A stretch of 64,000 nt of DNA from Chara braunii (Eukaryota; Streptophyta; Charophyceae; Charales; Characeae): positions 739,320-803,319 of the forward strand of contig BFEA01000313.1 of the NCBI GenBank assembly GCA_003427395.1, read 5' to 3'. The notes below the pieces were generated by a model. The model saw nothing but the letters and a program-made list of their open reading frames with translations. It was not told the DNA's origin and made no database searches. The position numbers and the translations under genes are program-made. This document shows, piece after piece, positions 20,805 through 31,028 of the stretch. Position 1 is the stretch's first letter, and each line of letters begins with the position of its first letter.

Positions 20805-21389
20805 TGTCGGGACCGGTGGGTCCCGAATAACGCCCCGGCACTTGAGATCCTGTATATAGCCAAATTGTGCACGACAGAGAAATCCGGAGTAAGGAGACAA
20901 GAGAGAGAAAAGACAAAGGACTAGGACGGGACCGTCGGAAGGAATGATGCCCTGGGTTGAGAATCGCAGAGAGAAAGAACCGACAACAATAAGCAAGTAA
21001 GCACCGGGACAGGGGCACATACGGGCATAACATGAGGCCAGGAGGGTCATTGGAATTCGGCATGACGAAGGCCAAGGGGCCATTATATGGCCCATTAACT
21101 TTGCAAATGCGGCACAGCGGACGACAAGAGAATAAGGAAGCCGAGAGGTGGACGGCCCGGTGGCAATGGGACGCTAGAAAATAAGGGTCCAACATGGGGA
21201 CCGCCTACGACAATTAACAGAAACCACGGATTGGAGGCCCCACGACCGAAGAAACCGGAACCCGCAAGGCTCAGAAAAAGACGAGGGAAAAAGAGTCATT
21301 ATAGGAGGGTAGTCGTCAAAAGAGCGTAGGACACCTTGAAGAAAAGTATCGGGGACCACGTGAGACTAAATAAAATAATGATAGTCGGG

Positions 21390-21562
21390 ACAAAGTGTCG
21401 GGGACCGCCGGCGGGACTAAGTGTCGGGGACCACCGGCGAGACAAAGTGTTGGGGATCACCGGCGGGGCTAAGTGTCGGGGACTACCGGCGGGACAAGTG
21501 TCGGGGACCACCGACGGGACAAAAGTGTCGGGGACCACCGACGGGACAAGTGGCGGGGACAT
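21390..21562 (+). repeat. Minisatellite, 25-27 bp units, 7 copies
   Basis: Units of the form TGTCGGGGACCACCGGCGGG plus ACAA start at 21,396, 21,422, 21,449, 21,474, 21,499, 21,526 and 21,551. Each unit resembles the LTR terminus at 20,805. Confidence 0.9.
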
Positions 21563-21623
21563 GGGAAGGTCTCAAGAGAAACGGCAAAGCGGCACGAGGG
21601 AAATACAATCAAAACAAGATGCA

Positions 21624-21647
21624 CCGTCAAGATCGAGATCTTGACGG
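21624..21647. repeat. Hairpin H7', perfect 11-bp arms
   Basis: CCGTCAAGATC, GA, GATCTTGACGG. Counterpart of 3235-3259 with the arms unchanged. Confidence 0.9.
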
Positions 21648-22090
21648 CTGAAAATATTAGCACCAATAGTGCAAGCACTAGTGGTAACAAACGGAAGGGC
21701 CAAAAGGAAAATAAAAAGTAAAGAAACATGAAGAGGGAAGCATGGGAGCAATCCGAAAAATCTCGGATCAGCCTCCGTTAAGAAAATGGAGTCAAAAGAG
21801 ACTACATTTGAAAAATAGGTCTCCGGGAGAAAATCGAAGTAGGAAGGGCTACTGTGCGAGAGAAATAGAGATAAAACGAAGCTCCCATAGGCATGAGGAA
21901 ACCATTATTGCAGTTCGAGATATAACGGACTGCACCATGGGCATAGAGAGGGTCAAAACTAAGAGGAAGGGCCTAGAAAAGGGCCTTAACGACCACTTGA
22001 CACTTGGCATGCTAGAAAAAGAAAGAAAAGGAAAGAAAAATGTGGGAGAGTAAGACAAAAGAAGTGAAAGGGAGTGAATGAGTTGGCCGT

Positions 22091-22116
22091 CAGTAGGGAC
22101 TGGCAAGTCCCTACTG
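22091..22116. repeat. Hairpin H5', perfect 11-bp arms
   Basis: CAGTAGGGACT, GGCA, AGTCCCTACTG. A weaker paralogue lies at about 23,527-23,552. Confidence 0.9.
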
Positions 22117-23032
22117 TCCAAGAAAGGAGGAAAAAGAAAAAAAAAGAAAAGTGAAAAGTAAAAGAAGAGAAAAAAAAATCTTAACGGTGAAAAACGGTCA
22201 CTTAGGGAGATACATTATGGAATATAGCGGTTGCAAAGGATCTTGATTTTCTCTTGATTTTGAAGAGAAAATCAAGAAAAAGCAAGACCCTATGCAACTG
22301 AGATACAACGGATTGCATGGGGGAAGAGAAACACATGTTTTAGTTGCATCCGAGACCAACATTGAGCCCGGATGCACTTGAAAGTTTGTCGTTTCCTTTT
22401 CCTTCAGTTGGAGGCTAGTTGTGGGGCAATGGGGCTAGGAAAGTAAACCCCATGGCAGTCCGAGTTGCAATGGACTGCATGGGGAAGGGAAAACACATGT
22501 GTGAGGTGCATCCGGGGTCAATATTGAGCCCGGATGCACTTAAAAATTGAGCGTTTCATTTTCTTTCAGTGTGGGGTAAGTTGTGGGGCTATGGGACTAG
22601 GAAAATGACTACAGTTGCAATCCGAGAAATAACGGACTGTATAAGGATGTCTAGGCCAAGGAAAAAATGAGTCATGATAAGTCAAAAGGGCAAAAAAAAA
22701 GTGATTTCGGCATAAGGGCAAATAGAGGCGGTAAACGGCGACCGTGAGATGAGATCTTGCGGCCAAGAATGATCGACACGAGTGGGGCACTTGAGGAAGG
22801 GATATTGGAACCACCAAGGACAAGGAGGTCCCAAAATAAAAATGGGACATCATCCGGGACGTTGCCGGGGACTAAATACGCCCAAATAAAAAAAAATTGA
22901 AAAACGGAACATGAGTCGGTGGGACTACCGACGGGACAAAAAAAATGAGACTAATACGGGAGAATGACGGGGACTTGAGATGTCCCAAGGTAACCATGAA
23001 CCAACATGAGGAATGAGCATGCAAGCAAACGG

Positions 23033-23060
23033 CACCGTCAAGATCGAGATCTAGATGGTG
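23033..23060. repeat. Hairpin H3', 12 of 13 pairs
   Basis: Arms CACCGTCAAGATC and GATCTAGATGGTG with a 2-base loop, one mismatch and one wobble. Counterpart of 1571-1599. Confidence 0.7.
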
Positions 23061-23160
23061 AAAAATATTATCACCCCTAGTGCAAACACTAGTGGAGCCA
23101 AGTAGGGGAGCTGTGAGAGAAAAAAAAACAAAATAATGATGATGGAAGGGTTCTCCAGCA

Positions 23161-23178
23161 GTCCGAGATATCTCGGAC
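23161..23178. repeat. Perfect 18-bp palindrome H2'
   Basis: GTCCGAGATATCTCGGAC is its own reverse complement. Counterpart of 1465-1484. Confidence 0.9.
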
Positions 23179-24147
23179 CAGTTAGGCATGAGAAAATAGA
23201 GCCCACAGGGGCTCAATATAGAAAAAGGTTGTCAAAAGAAAATCGGAGCAAAGGGGGCCCAAAATTGAGACTAACGGAGACAAAATGAAGCTCCCTAGGA
23301 GCATAGGGGTGCCATTATTGTAATCCGAGATAAAACGGCTAACTGCATAGTTTGAATCTAGCTATGGATGAGGATCCATGGCGTAGAAAAAGACTCAACA
23401 GCTACTTGACACTTGTCACATCATAAATAAAAGAAAAGAAAAAAAAAAAAAAAAAAAATGGAGGAGGGATGAGACAAGAGGGGAGAAAAGAGTGAAGGAA
23501 AATGTGCCAGCCTATTCGGACTGACTCAGTAGGGACTGGCAGGTCTCTACTGTGACCTCATCACTCCACAATTAATGGACGGCAATCCAGATTGCAAAGA
23601 TATGACCCTTGAGGCATTATCTCTACAATAGCTGAATTAAAAAGGCAAAATTAAGAGAAAACGCAAAGGGGAAATGACCGATTTTCTTTTGGGCCATGCA
23701 TCTGAGATTCAGATCCATGCAGGAGAGAATATGACCATTTTTGATGAGGCCTACCCAAACAGCCAACTTCGGAATGAGTTGGCAACCCAAAATGGAAAGA
23801 AACAAAAGAAATAGAAAGTTAAAATTGTGCATTTGACTCAAAAAGAAGGCCAGATGCACCAAAAATTGAAATAGTGAACACAGAGGCTTAAATTTAAAGC
23901 AAGGAGTACACGGGGGTGACACGAAATATTGTGGGTCGTGGATCTCAACTAGATCCAAGGCTTAAAAGACACCGAGGCATGGGTAAATACCTCGACCTAA
24001 AAAAAATTGGGTAAAAACTCAAAAAAAATCGGAAAACGAAAAAATACCATTTAGGCCTTTTTCTCTCAATTGAGGCTGCCCCTTGGGCATTTGGACTTAC
24101 GGGGGCAACATTTTGGGAGTGAAAAAGAGGCTGGAGGAGGCCAAGAG

Positions 24148-24180
24148 GCAATCCGAGTTGGTACCAACCACTCGGATTGC
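24148..24180. repeat. Hairpin H1', perfect 10-bp arms
   Basis: Arms GCAATCCGAG and CTCGGATTGC. Relative to arm 1 the fourth base pair changed from G-C to A-T on both sides, keeping the stem perfect. Confidence 0.9.
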
Positions 24181-24747
24181 ATGTACTTGGCCAAAATAAA
24201 GTTCGCGTACCCTAGGAAGGGCCTAGTGGTGAATTTTTGCCTTGGGGGTACCTCGGTTCACCTCAAGGCACATGGGAGCCTAATGGGCTGACCGGAGTGC
24301 TGGTTTCAGCCTACATAAGTTGATAATTCAGTACGCCACACTCACATTCGCACGAGGTGTGCCCATGCTGCCCAAGTGAGCTCATTGGAGCACTTTTCTC
24401 ACTCGGAGTGGGGAGAGGGGAACCCCTGCCAATTTGAGAGCTTAGAGGAGACTGTGCGCTAGTGTGAGGAGCTTTAGAGGCTAGTGGTAGTGAGGCTGGC
24501 CTAGGATGGTGGTTCGCTATAGACCCCAGACTGTGAGGAAGAAGACAAGGCTAGAGAGAGTCTCATTAACCCTCCTAAAGGAGAGGACTCCATAGCCATA
24601 GTGGTAGGAGCTTGTTGTAACTTGAGGGAGACTTAGAAGGGGAGAAGGGTTGAGGAAGAAGGAAGCCATAGCCAAGTGAGGAGGAGCGACTCCAAGACTG
24701 GTACATCAACTCCAAGATCCAAAATGAGATGAGTGGAGAAAAAAAAA

Positions 24748-24797
24748 AGTTTCTTCTCCTCTCCTTCTTCTTCTTCCTCTTCTTCTTCTTCTTCTTC

Positions 24798-24848
<51 letters not shown>

Positions 24849-24880
24849 TCCTCCTTCTTGCTCTTCTTTCTCCTCTTCTT
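24748..24880 (+). repeat. (TTC)n microsatellite
   Basis: A long TTC/TCT trinucleotide run with occasional CTC units. Long poly-Phe, poly-Ser and poly-Glu frames here are artefacts of the repeat. Confidence 0.95.
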
Positions 24881-24994
24881 CTCTCATCCTCCCATGTTCC
24901 AACATCTACACTTTCTTTTATCTTCTATCTCTTCATAGATGTTTTTCAAAGGTTAGTACAAATAGTAAGGGGGCTTCTCCACTAATAATGGACT

Positions 24995-25403
24995 CCCCAT
25001 TGTCCATTTCTTCACTATAGAGTAAATTGCTATCCTCCATTTTGATGGTGTGTGCTCAAGAGTGAGTTTCACTCACTTTCTGTCCATGTTTTTCTTTATT
25101 TTTCACTTGGGTGTAAATCGCTACTTTTATCTTTGCTTATTCTACTGTTCTAGTAGTGTTGAGTTCATTCATTGTTCATTTCTTCACTCTAGAGGAAATT
25201 GTTGCTTTCCCTTTTGTGTATACGTAATCAAAAGTGAGTTTTACTCACTTTCTCTCCAAATTTTGCTTAATTCTTCATTTTGGTGTAAATCGTTGCTTCT
25301 ATCCTTGCTTATTCTAGTGTTCTAGTAGTGTTGAGCTCATGCATTACCCATTTCTTCACTCAAGAGTAAATTGTTACTTTCCCTGTTGTGTATGTGTGCT
25401 CAA
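24995..25403 (+). repeat. ~172-bp tandem repeat, 2.4 copies
   Basis: CCATTTCTTCACT...AGAG(T/G)AAATTG starts units near 25,003, 25,176 and 25,347. Each contains GTGAGTTT(C/T)ACTCACTTTCT, itself an inverted repeat, and GTTCTAGTAGTGTTGAG. The third copy is cut at about 25,403 by the junction with element 3. Confidence 0.8.
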
Positions 25404-26660
25404 GATACTCAAGACGGGAGCGAGGAGCAATGTCGTCTTCAATTTGTGGAACAAACTGCGGACTTCGTCGGTGAACTGGAAGGGCACCTTTGGAGACTGC
25501 AATCTTGACAAGGGCGCGGCGATCCATGTGTATCCTCCGATGAAGCGCTGGTAGTACCCGACCAATCCCATAAAAGATCGAACTTTCATGGTGTTGGTTG
25601 GTTCCGGCCAACCTTGAATGACCTTGATATTGTCCGCGAGCAAACGGATGCCTTGCAGCGTCACAAAGTGGCCCAAGTATTCGAGCTCTTGTTGCGCGAA
25701 TTCGCACTTGGCTCGGTTGGCCTTGTACTTGGTCGTACGTAGCCTGTCCAAAACAGCGCGTAGATGCACGATGTGCTCGTCCAAATTTCGGCTATATACC
25801 AAGATGTCATCGAGGTAGATGAGCACGAACCAGTCCAACATGTCGCGAAACTCCGTTGTCATTGCTGCTTGGAAGGTGGCCGGGGCATTCGTGAGGCCGA
25901 ATGGCATTACGACCCACTCGAAGTGCCCGTACCGTGTCTTGAAGGCAATTTTGTATCGATCTCTTGGACGGATCTAGAGCTCGTGGTAACCGGCCTTGAG
26001 GTCAAACTTGGAGAAATACTTGGCGCTGCCCAAGCGTTCGAGAAGATCGTCGATGCGTGGGAGCGGACCGACATTCTTAATTGTTTGAGCATTAAGCTTA
26101 CAATAGTCAATGCATAAGCGCAACTCCTTGTTCTTCGTCCCAACGAAGAGAACGGGCGCACCGTAGGGCGAGCAGCTAGGGCGAATCCAGCCCTTGTGAA
26201 TGAGGTTATCGAGTTGCGTTCGAAGCACTTCGAGTTCCTCCTCGCTCATGCGGTAAATACATTCGCGCGGAGGTACGGCCCCGTCTTCGAGGATAATCTC
26301 GTGACGAATTGGCCGATTCGGTACGATTCCGGCAGGGGCTTCAAAGACGTTGCCATAGGAGTCAAGAAGTTGTACAATGCGTGGATCCGGTGGTTGTTCC
26401 ACCGCTGGCTCGTCGGGAGGAGGGAGGGCGTGCAAGAAACAAATGCCCATTTCCTCCACGTCGTTCCGTGCGATGGAGTTGTGAATGCTTGCCGCGGAGA
26501 CCACGTGACAACCAATCGGAGGGTGAGGTGGGGGAACCATACATGGTACAAGTACCCCGTTCAGGTCACGAACGTGAACGGTGCGGAGGTAGAAGTCCAC
26601 CGCGTGGTCCTCGCTGCGCAGCCATGACATGGCCGAAATCATGTCGAACTGTGTGTCCAA
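25404..26660 (-). pseudogene. Element 3 reverse transcriptase, truncated
   Basis: Gypsy reverse transcriptase. Upstream part: [49 protein letters not shown]. After an in-frame TAG at about 25,974-25,976 it continues with KIAFKTRYGHFEW, MPFGLTNAPATFQAAM and the catalytic FVLIYLDDILVYSRN, so Y-L-D-D is intact. The connection region has VRSFMGLVGYYQRFI. The reading frame leaves homology after LLLAPVLSI at about 25,405, before RNase H, at the junction with the 172-bp repeat. RNase H, integrase and the 3' LTR are absent. Confidence 0.8.
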
Positions 26661-27241
26661 TATGTCAAAGGACACAATCTCGCATGCATGCGGGACGAAG
26701 TACACGAGAACGGAGTCAACGCACCGGTCAATGACTTGTGCGTGCGAGCGTCGGCCAATGTGACTTGCGTGGGCTGCGATTTTCTTCGAACGCGCAGCCC
26801 AAGGCCGACGCGCGTCATGAAGTCTTGGTTGATGTAGTTACGAGTAGCTCCACAATCAATCAAGGCGCTGCAGGTCGCCTTCCCGATCTGAATGCGGACG
26901 TAGAGTAACGGTGCGTCGATGTTGTCCAACCGTTGCGTGACATACTCACGGTCAATCTTCGCAATGTACTCGCAAAGGTCAACAACCGCTACTCCGTCTT
27001 CCATCAACGAAGCTGGTACTGCAGCGTGCAAGTAGGTGCGTAATTCCGCCATTAGGGGGTTGCAATGCAGCTTCGGCAAGGAACCAAATGGGGGAAGAGG
27101 CAACCATTGGAAGTCCTCCGGCGTCAATGAGTCGAGCTCCTCGAGTCTAGACCATATCGACGAGTCCCCGAATAGTGTCCGCGAGGATGGTGGTTCACTT
27201 GGCGATGGTGTTGAAGTCGCGCACGCATATGACTCTTGCAC
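26620..27241 (-). pseudogene. Element 3 aspartic protease region
   Basis: The retropepsin-like core [20 protein letters not shown] is near 26,830-26,890, with catalytic triplet D-C-G, a variant shared with element 5. It is followed by [12 protein letters not shown], after which the frame shifts near 26,700 into [17 protein letters not shown]-type sequence upstream of the reverse transcriptase. The N-terminal part (SRLEELDSLTPEDFQWLPLP) is probably linker. Confidence 0.65.
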
Positions 27242-27456
27242 GTGGAGAGGTTAGTCCAACGGCGGGACCAGCTGGACAGCATAGTCTTCATAACCTTCAT
27301 GAAGACTGGCGACATACGCATGTTCCCCGGACGTGGAGGAGGTTGCTACCAAGGCAACCGTGTCCGGCGGAGTAAGAAGTGGAGTCGCCTCACTTCCCGC
27401 GGAGCTCAGATTCCCAAGCTTTGTCGTGGACGGACGTCTTCTTTGCCTTTGTCAGG

Positions 27457-27498
27457 GCACTGCTATGTCGTGTGCTTGGTGCTGTTGCACCAGTAGCA
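27457..27498 (-). pseudogene. Element 3 Gag zinc knuckle with a stop inside
   Basis: Minus-strand codons read C-Y-W-C-N-S-T-K-H-T-T-stop-Q-C, i.e. C-x2-C-x4-H-x4-C spacing with a TAG at 27,463-27,465. It is in a different frame from the capsid region, so a frameshift lies between. Confidence 0.7.
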
Positions 27499-27655
27499 AC
27501 AGCTCCACCTCTGGCGGAGCTTTTATTGCTCCTCCGTGAGGCTGAACTTCTTCCATGGTTCGTTCGGCTATCCGACTTCCGTTGTTGACACAAATTTCGC
27601 CTTTTTCTTCTTGTTGGTGCGTCGTGGCGAAAGGGCGTTGACTCTGTCTCCTTCA

Positions 27656-28375
27656 CTAGACTCGTGAGTCAGCACCTGGTCGTTCCTCTTGTCCATTGTA
27701 TTGGACAGCAGCAACTTGCTGCGGGCGGGGGCCTTTGCCCTTTTCCACAAAATTTGGTTGGCTTCGCCGCTCGTTGGCGGCCCACCGATTTGTTTGGATG
27801 ACTTCGCCCGCCTTATCCACGATATAGTCAAAGTCCGTGTATAGGCTGCGTTCCCCAAGGGCCGTGCTCAACGCGTCAACCGACCGCTGGAAGAATTCGC
27901 GACGAAGTTGTACGAACGGTATGTCCAGATTCGGAATCGTCACGAGTTCCTGCCATTCGGTTAGCCATTCGCGTGTTGGCTGGCTGCCTTGGTGCATGCT
28001 GAAGATCCGGTTCACGCCTTTGCCTTGAGCGTCGTCGACGATGAAGCGTTTCTGCCACTTCTCGGTCATGGCCTCCCAAGTGATCTTGGTGTAAAGCTTA
28101 GAGACTTCGACGCCTTCGGTTTGAGCCAGGTGGTTGAGCCACACTTGGTTGGCACCAGTGTTGCAGAGGTAGAGTGCTGAGATTTTCGACTCTGGCGGGC
28201 ATAAGTGGATGGAGAGCTTGTTGGAGAACCATTGCCACCAACTTATGGGGTCCGCCTTGTGGTAGTCATCAAATTTGTCGATGCGAACTTCGGCATCTTG
28301 AATTGTTTCGACGTCAGGCTGTTGCAGGTCCCAATTGGTTGCCGCTGCAGCTGACGCAGATCCGCTTGCAGGCAA
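27656..28375 (-). pseudogene. Element 3 Gag capsid region
   Basis: Retrotransposon Gag-type helical region of about 200 residues: IDKFDDYHKADPISWWQWFS, SALYLCNTGANQVWLNHLAQ, TWEAMTEKWQKRFIVDDAQG, TEWQELVTIPNLDIPFVQLR. This is the usual plant gypsy Gag layout. The first ~20 residues are probably out of frame, since the frame 28,243-28,845 supplies the upstream protein. Confidence 0.7.
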
Positions 28376-28845
28376 TGCAGGGCGCTATTTGCTGGCTGAT
28401 GGTCGCCGGTTGTCGGAAACTGTTCAAATTTCCGACGAGCGCCACTAGATGATCCATCGTTCTTCCAGCTCGGGATCGATGGATCAATGCTTGACGATGC
28501 CGTGTGCCTGTGCGACACGTCATCCTTCTCCAGCACGTCAAGGCGGGCATGGAGGTTCTTGAAAGTCTCCTCGTACTCAGCAATGGTACGTGCCTGCCGA
28601 GCCAGCTCCACTTGTTGCCAATTACAAGTGAGGATGACTTGGTGCATCATGTTGGCGAGGGCTGACTTGGTCTGCTCCTCCGCAGTTGGTTCCGTCGTCT
28701 CCGTCGGATCAACATTCCATGATTGGATTCCGGCGGTATGAGCAGCTTCCTGCTGCATGAGGACCGATGCGGCATCTTTTCGAGCTTTGTTGGTTGGCAG
28801 CTGCTTCAGCGTGCTGCCAGCGCCGTTGCTCCGGGTCGCGTGCAA
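28243..28845 (-). pseudogene. Element 3 Gag N-terminal region
   Basis: Upstream of the capsid and in another frame. It contains a helical, coiled-coil-like segment (ARTIAEYEETFKNLHARLDV) and Ser/Pro-rich sequence. Further upstream (to about 28,945) MMAFMARLDTYMQQVREEQY in a third frame may be the true beginning. Confidence 0.5.
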
Positions 28846-28945
28846 TGGCGTTGAGGCGTGCCGTTTTGCCTGCCGCCTCGCGGTATTGTTCCTCTCGTAC
28901 TTGTTGCATGTAGGTGTCCAGGCGGGCCATGAAGGCCATCATGGT

Positions 28946-29455
28946 CTCTCCTTATTGCCGGACTGGCGCCTCATCGAGGGCTCTCGCAGGTGTCGCAGTG
29001 GAACCCACCTAATGGATCTGTGGGACCAGGGGGTTCGAGCTGCACGCCTCGCGTGGACTGCCAGATGCAGCATTGTCCACCGTGGGGTTGCCCTGAGCAT
29101 CCATTGCAGAGGGGTGGGGCAGGGGTAGCTGCTGTTCCGTTGCGGCTGCCCGCCTGTCACGTGTTGCAATGCGTTTGCTGCGTCGGAGCATAAGCTGCAG
29201 TTAGTTGTACGGTGTCGGCTGACGAGGTACTGCTGACGTGGCACTGCTGTCGTGGCACTGCTGCTGACGTGACACTGCTGCTGTCATGGCACTGCTGACT
29301 TCGCACTGCTGACGTGGCACTTACCAAAACGGGAATGCAGGCAAAAAGGATTGGGTGGGAGGGAAAACGCAGGAACGTAACCAACCAATCTGTGGTTTCC
29401 TCCCAGTCCTAATCAACAGAATAAAAATAAACAAAAATAAAAGAAGAGGATCACC

Positions 29456-29457
<2 letters not shown>
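28946..29457. other. Element 3 upstream sequence with GCTGACGTGGCACT repeats
   Basis: No LTR or primer-binding site recognised. Between about 29,222 and 29,325 the words GCTGACGTGGCACT and CTGCTGTCGTGGCAC recur every 15-18 bases. Confidence 0.5.

Positions 29458-29518
<61 letters not shown>
29458..29518 (+). repeat. Homopolymer T run, about 58 bases
   Basis: A near-perfect T run. On the minus strand it is an A run and could be a retroposon tail. No flanking duplication was identified. Confidence 0.9.
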
Positions 29519-29519
<1 letters not shown>

Positions 29520-29571
29520 TCGATCTGCTATCAGTGAGGCATTTTACGGAGTAGTGCTAAGAGTAAGATCT

Positions 29572-29825
29572 AGGCAAGGCTTCGCAAAATTTCGCCTTTA
29601 AAAAAAAAAAATTGTGCGAACATAGGATAGAGATTCGATTTTCAGAAAAGAATAAATCCAGTTTCCGAGAATATGACAACCTCCTATTATGCCTAGCAAA
29701 CGAAATGATGATAGGCTTCGCAAAATTTCTGCTTTCCAGAACCAAAATTTTCCGAAATAGAATGGAGGTTAGATTTTCAGAAAAGAATAAATTCAGTTTC
29801 CGAGAATATGACCACCTCCCTTCTT
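29572..29825. repeat. Direct repeat, two ~140-bp copies
   Basis: Both copies contain CTTCGCAAAATTTC, GATTTTCAGAAAAGAATAAA and CAGTTTCCGAGAATATGA. They are imperfect, with an A run in the first copy. Confidence 0.8.
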
Positions 29826-29837
29826 AACCTGTATGCC

Positions 29838-29970
29838 CAGAAAAACGAGATGCTAACATCAAAAATTTTCGGCTATAAATGTTAGTATCAGAAATTTTTG
29901 GATGCTAATATTAGGGAAACTAAATGCTACAATCAAAATTTTTCAGATATTTATTGCGTGAAAACGAAAT
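29838..29970. repeat. AT-rich degenerate repeat array, left part
   Basis: Variants of GAAATGCTAATATCAGAAATTTT. The same array continues at 38,774-38,795, 39,669-39,759 and ends near 41,578, so it was split by three insertions. Confidence 0.75.
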
Positions 29971-30990
29971 TGCAAGGAATATGAGTGTGAGACTTTGAGT
30001 AATGTACATAAAACCAAGTTGTGAAATCACACAGCTGAGCAAGTAGTAGTGTCCCAAGTAGAGAGTACAAATGCACCGAGAAAACCATTCATAAAGAGCA
30101 ATACAATGAAGTATTGGGCCAATGTCCAAGCCTGTAGGCCACACCAACACAGTATCCAGAGTCGCTCTCTCTGTCTGGCGCACAACGCCCAGCCTACTCT
30201 ACCACCCTATCCTACTCTACAGCTGGTTCACACAACAGGATCACTTCGGCTCACGAAGACCAATGTACATGACTGTCAACACCATCGGCGACCTCTCTTC
30301 ATGTACCAGATATGTATCTCGTCACCCTCAATCAGACCTTGATTACCCCACACAACGCCTCACTCCCTGAAGACCACCCGATCATCCACTGTACTCCCTG
30401 GCGCCTAGCAGCCCGGCTATGGCCGCCTGCGCCCCGCTGCCCTGCAACGCACCTCCACACCTCTCGCGCTCCGTCAGCGCCCTTGGCAGCAGCGCAGCAT
30501 CAAGCGAGAGCGCAGCAGCACTTCCGCATAGCCAGCGCTGGCCACAATGCCTGGCCTGGGCTGCCTCACTTCCTTTATGGAAGTGGCAGCCTGTTGTATC
30601 CTGCGTGTGGCCTGGCTGGAAGCTTCCAATAGCTTCCGGTTGGGCCTCAGACCTTGTGCCCAGGCCGAGACTTACAGTTGAGGGCCTGGGCCCTTTTCCA
30701 GAGGCCGACGGCCTGCTTCTCAATGTATCGGCCCTGCTTTGTGTGTAGGTGCCCGGGCACAACTTTCGTGGCCTGGGCCAACTGTACGGCGCAACTTAGT
30801 GAGGCTCGCGCATTCACTCAACCAACTGACGCGCTGCAAGAGCCTGAATAACCACATACGGAAATGTCGAATTTGGCCTGTGACGAATATTCAGGCCCGC
30901 CTTCACTTAGGGCGGGCACTTGACTTGTTGGGGCCTTGGCCCATAACAATGTGATGTCTGATAGGGCCACTTGAGGGTTTGTTCCTCACA
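29971..30990 (-). repeat. Element 2 3' LTR
   Basis: The minus strand starts TGTGAGGAACAAACC and ends ATTCCTTGCA. It contains the hairpin GCCCGCC/GGCGGGC at 30,895-30,917 and is rich in GGCC words. Confidence 0.9.
30895..30917. repeat. LTR hairpin GCCCGCC...GGCGGGC
   Basis: Perfect 7-bp arms around a 9-base loop. The same hairpin and loop words occur in element 4 LTRs (42,026-42,048; 50,603-50,625). The other element 2 LTR copy (38,679-38,701) has one stem mutation. Confidence 0.85.
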
Positions 30991-31006
30991 TTCCATCCCC
31001 CTTAGC
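30991..31006 (-). other. Element 2 polypurine tract
   Basis: The minus strand reads AAGGGGGATGGAA directly before the 3' LTR start. Confidence 0.8.
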
Positions 31007-31028
31007 TTCGAAAGTCCGCTGAGATGCT

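Larger units (their letters stand above)
20805..24700 (+). mobile_element. Long LTR of the element A family (arm 2), opposite orientation
   Basis: Begins TGTCGGGACCGGTGGG inside an ORF and aligns in order with the reverse complement of 1-4003: LTR start, TATATA at 20,853-20,858 (49 bases in), minisatellite, hairpins, purine tracts, and finally the block containing GGACTCCATAGCC near 24,580. Its first 21 bases form a small inverted repeat (CGGGACC/GGTCCCG). Right edge unknown because the partner copy leaves the window; it may extend to 25,403. No coding sequence is supportable. It is either a solo LTR or the 5' LTR of an element whose interior was replaced. Confidence 0.7.

Noticed and set aside
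1-24700. A recent giant palindrome or foldback transposon formed by 1-4003 and 20,805-24,700
   Set aside because: The arms are too diverged and belong to independent LTR copies, one beside a polypurine tract and one inside an ORF. No common outer duplication is seen.
24633-25020. Poly-Glu, poly-Ser and poly-Phe ORFs
   Set aside because: All come from the (TTC)n microsatellite.
29458-29518. Terminator or organelle boundary at the T58 run
   Set aside because: A plain homopolymer; nothing nearby supports a function beyond a possible retroposon tail.
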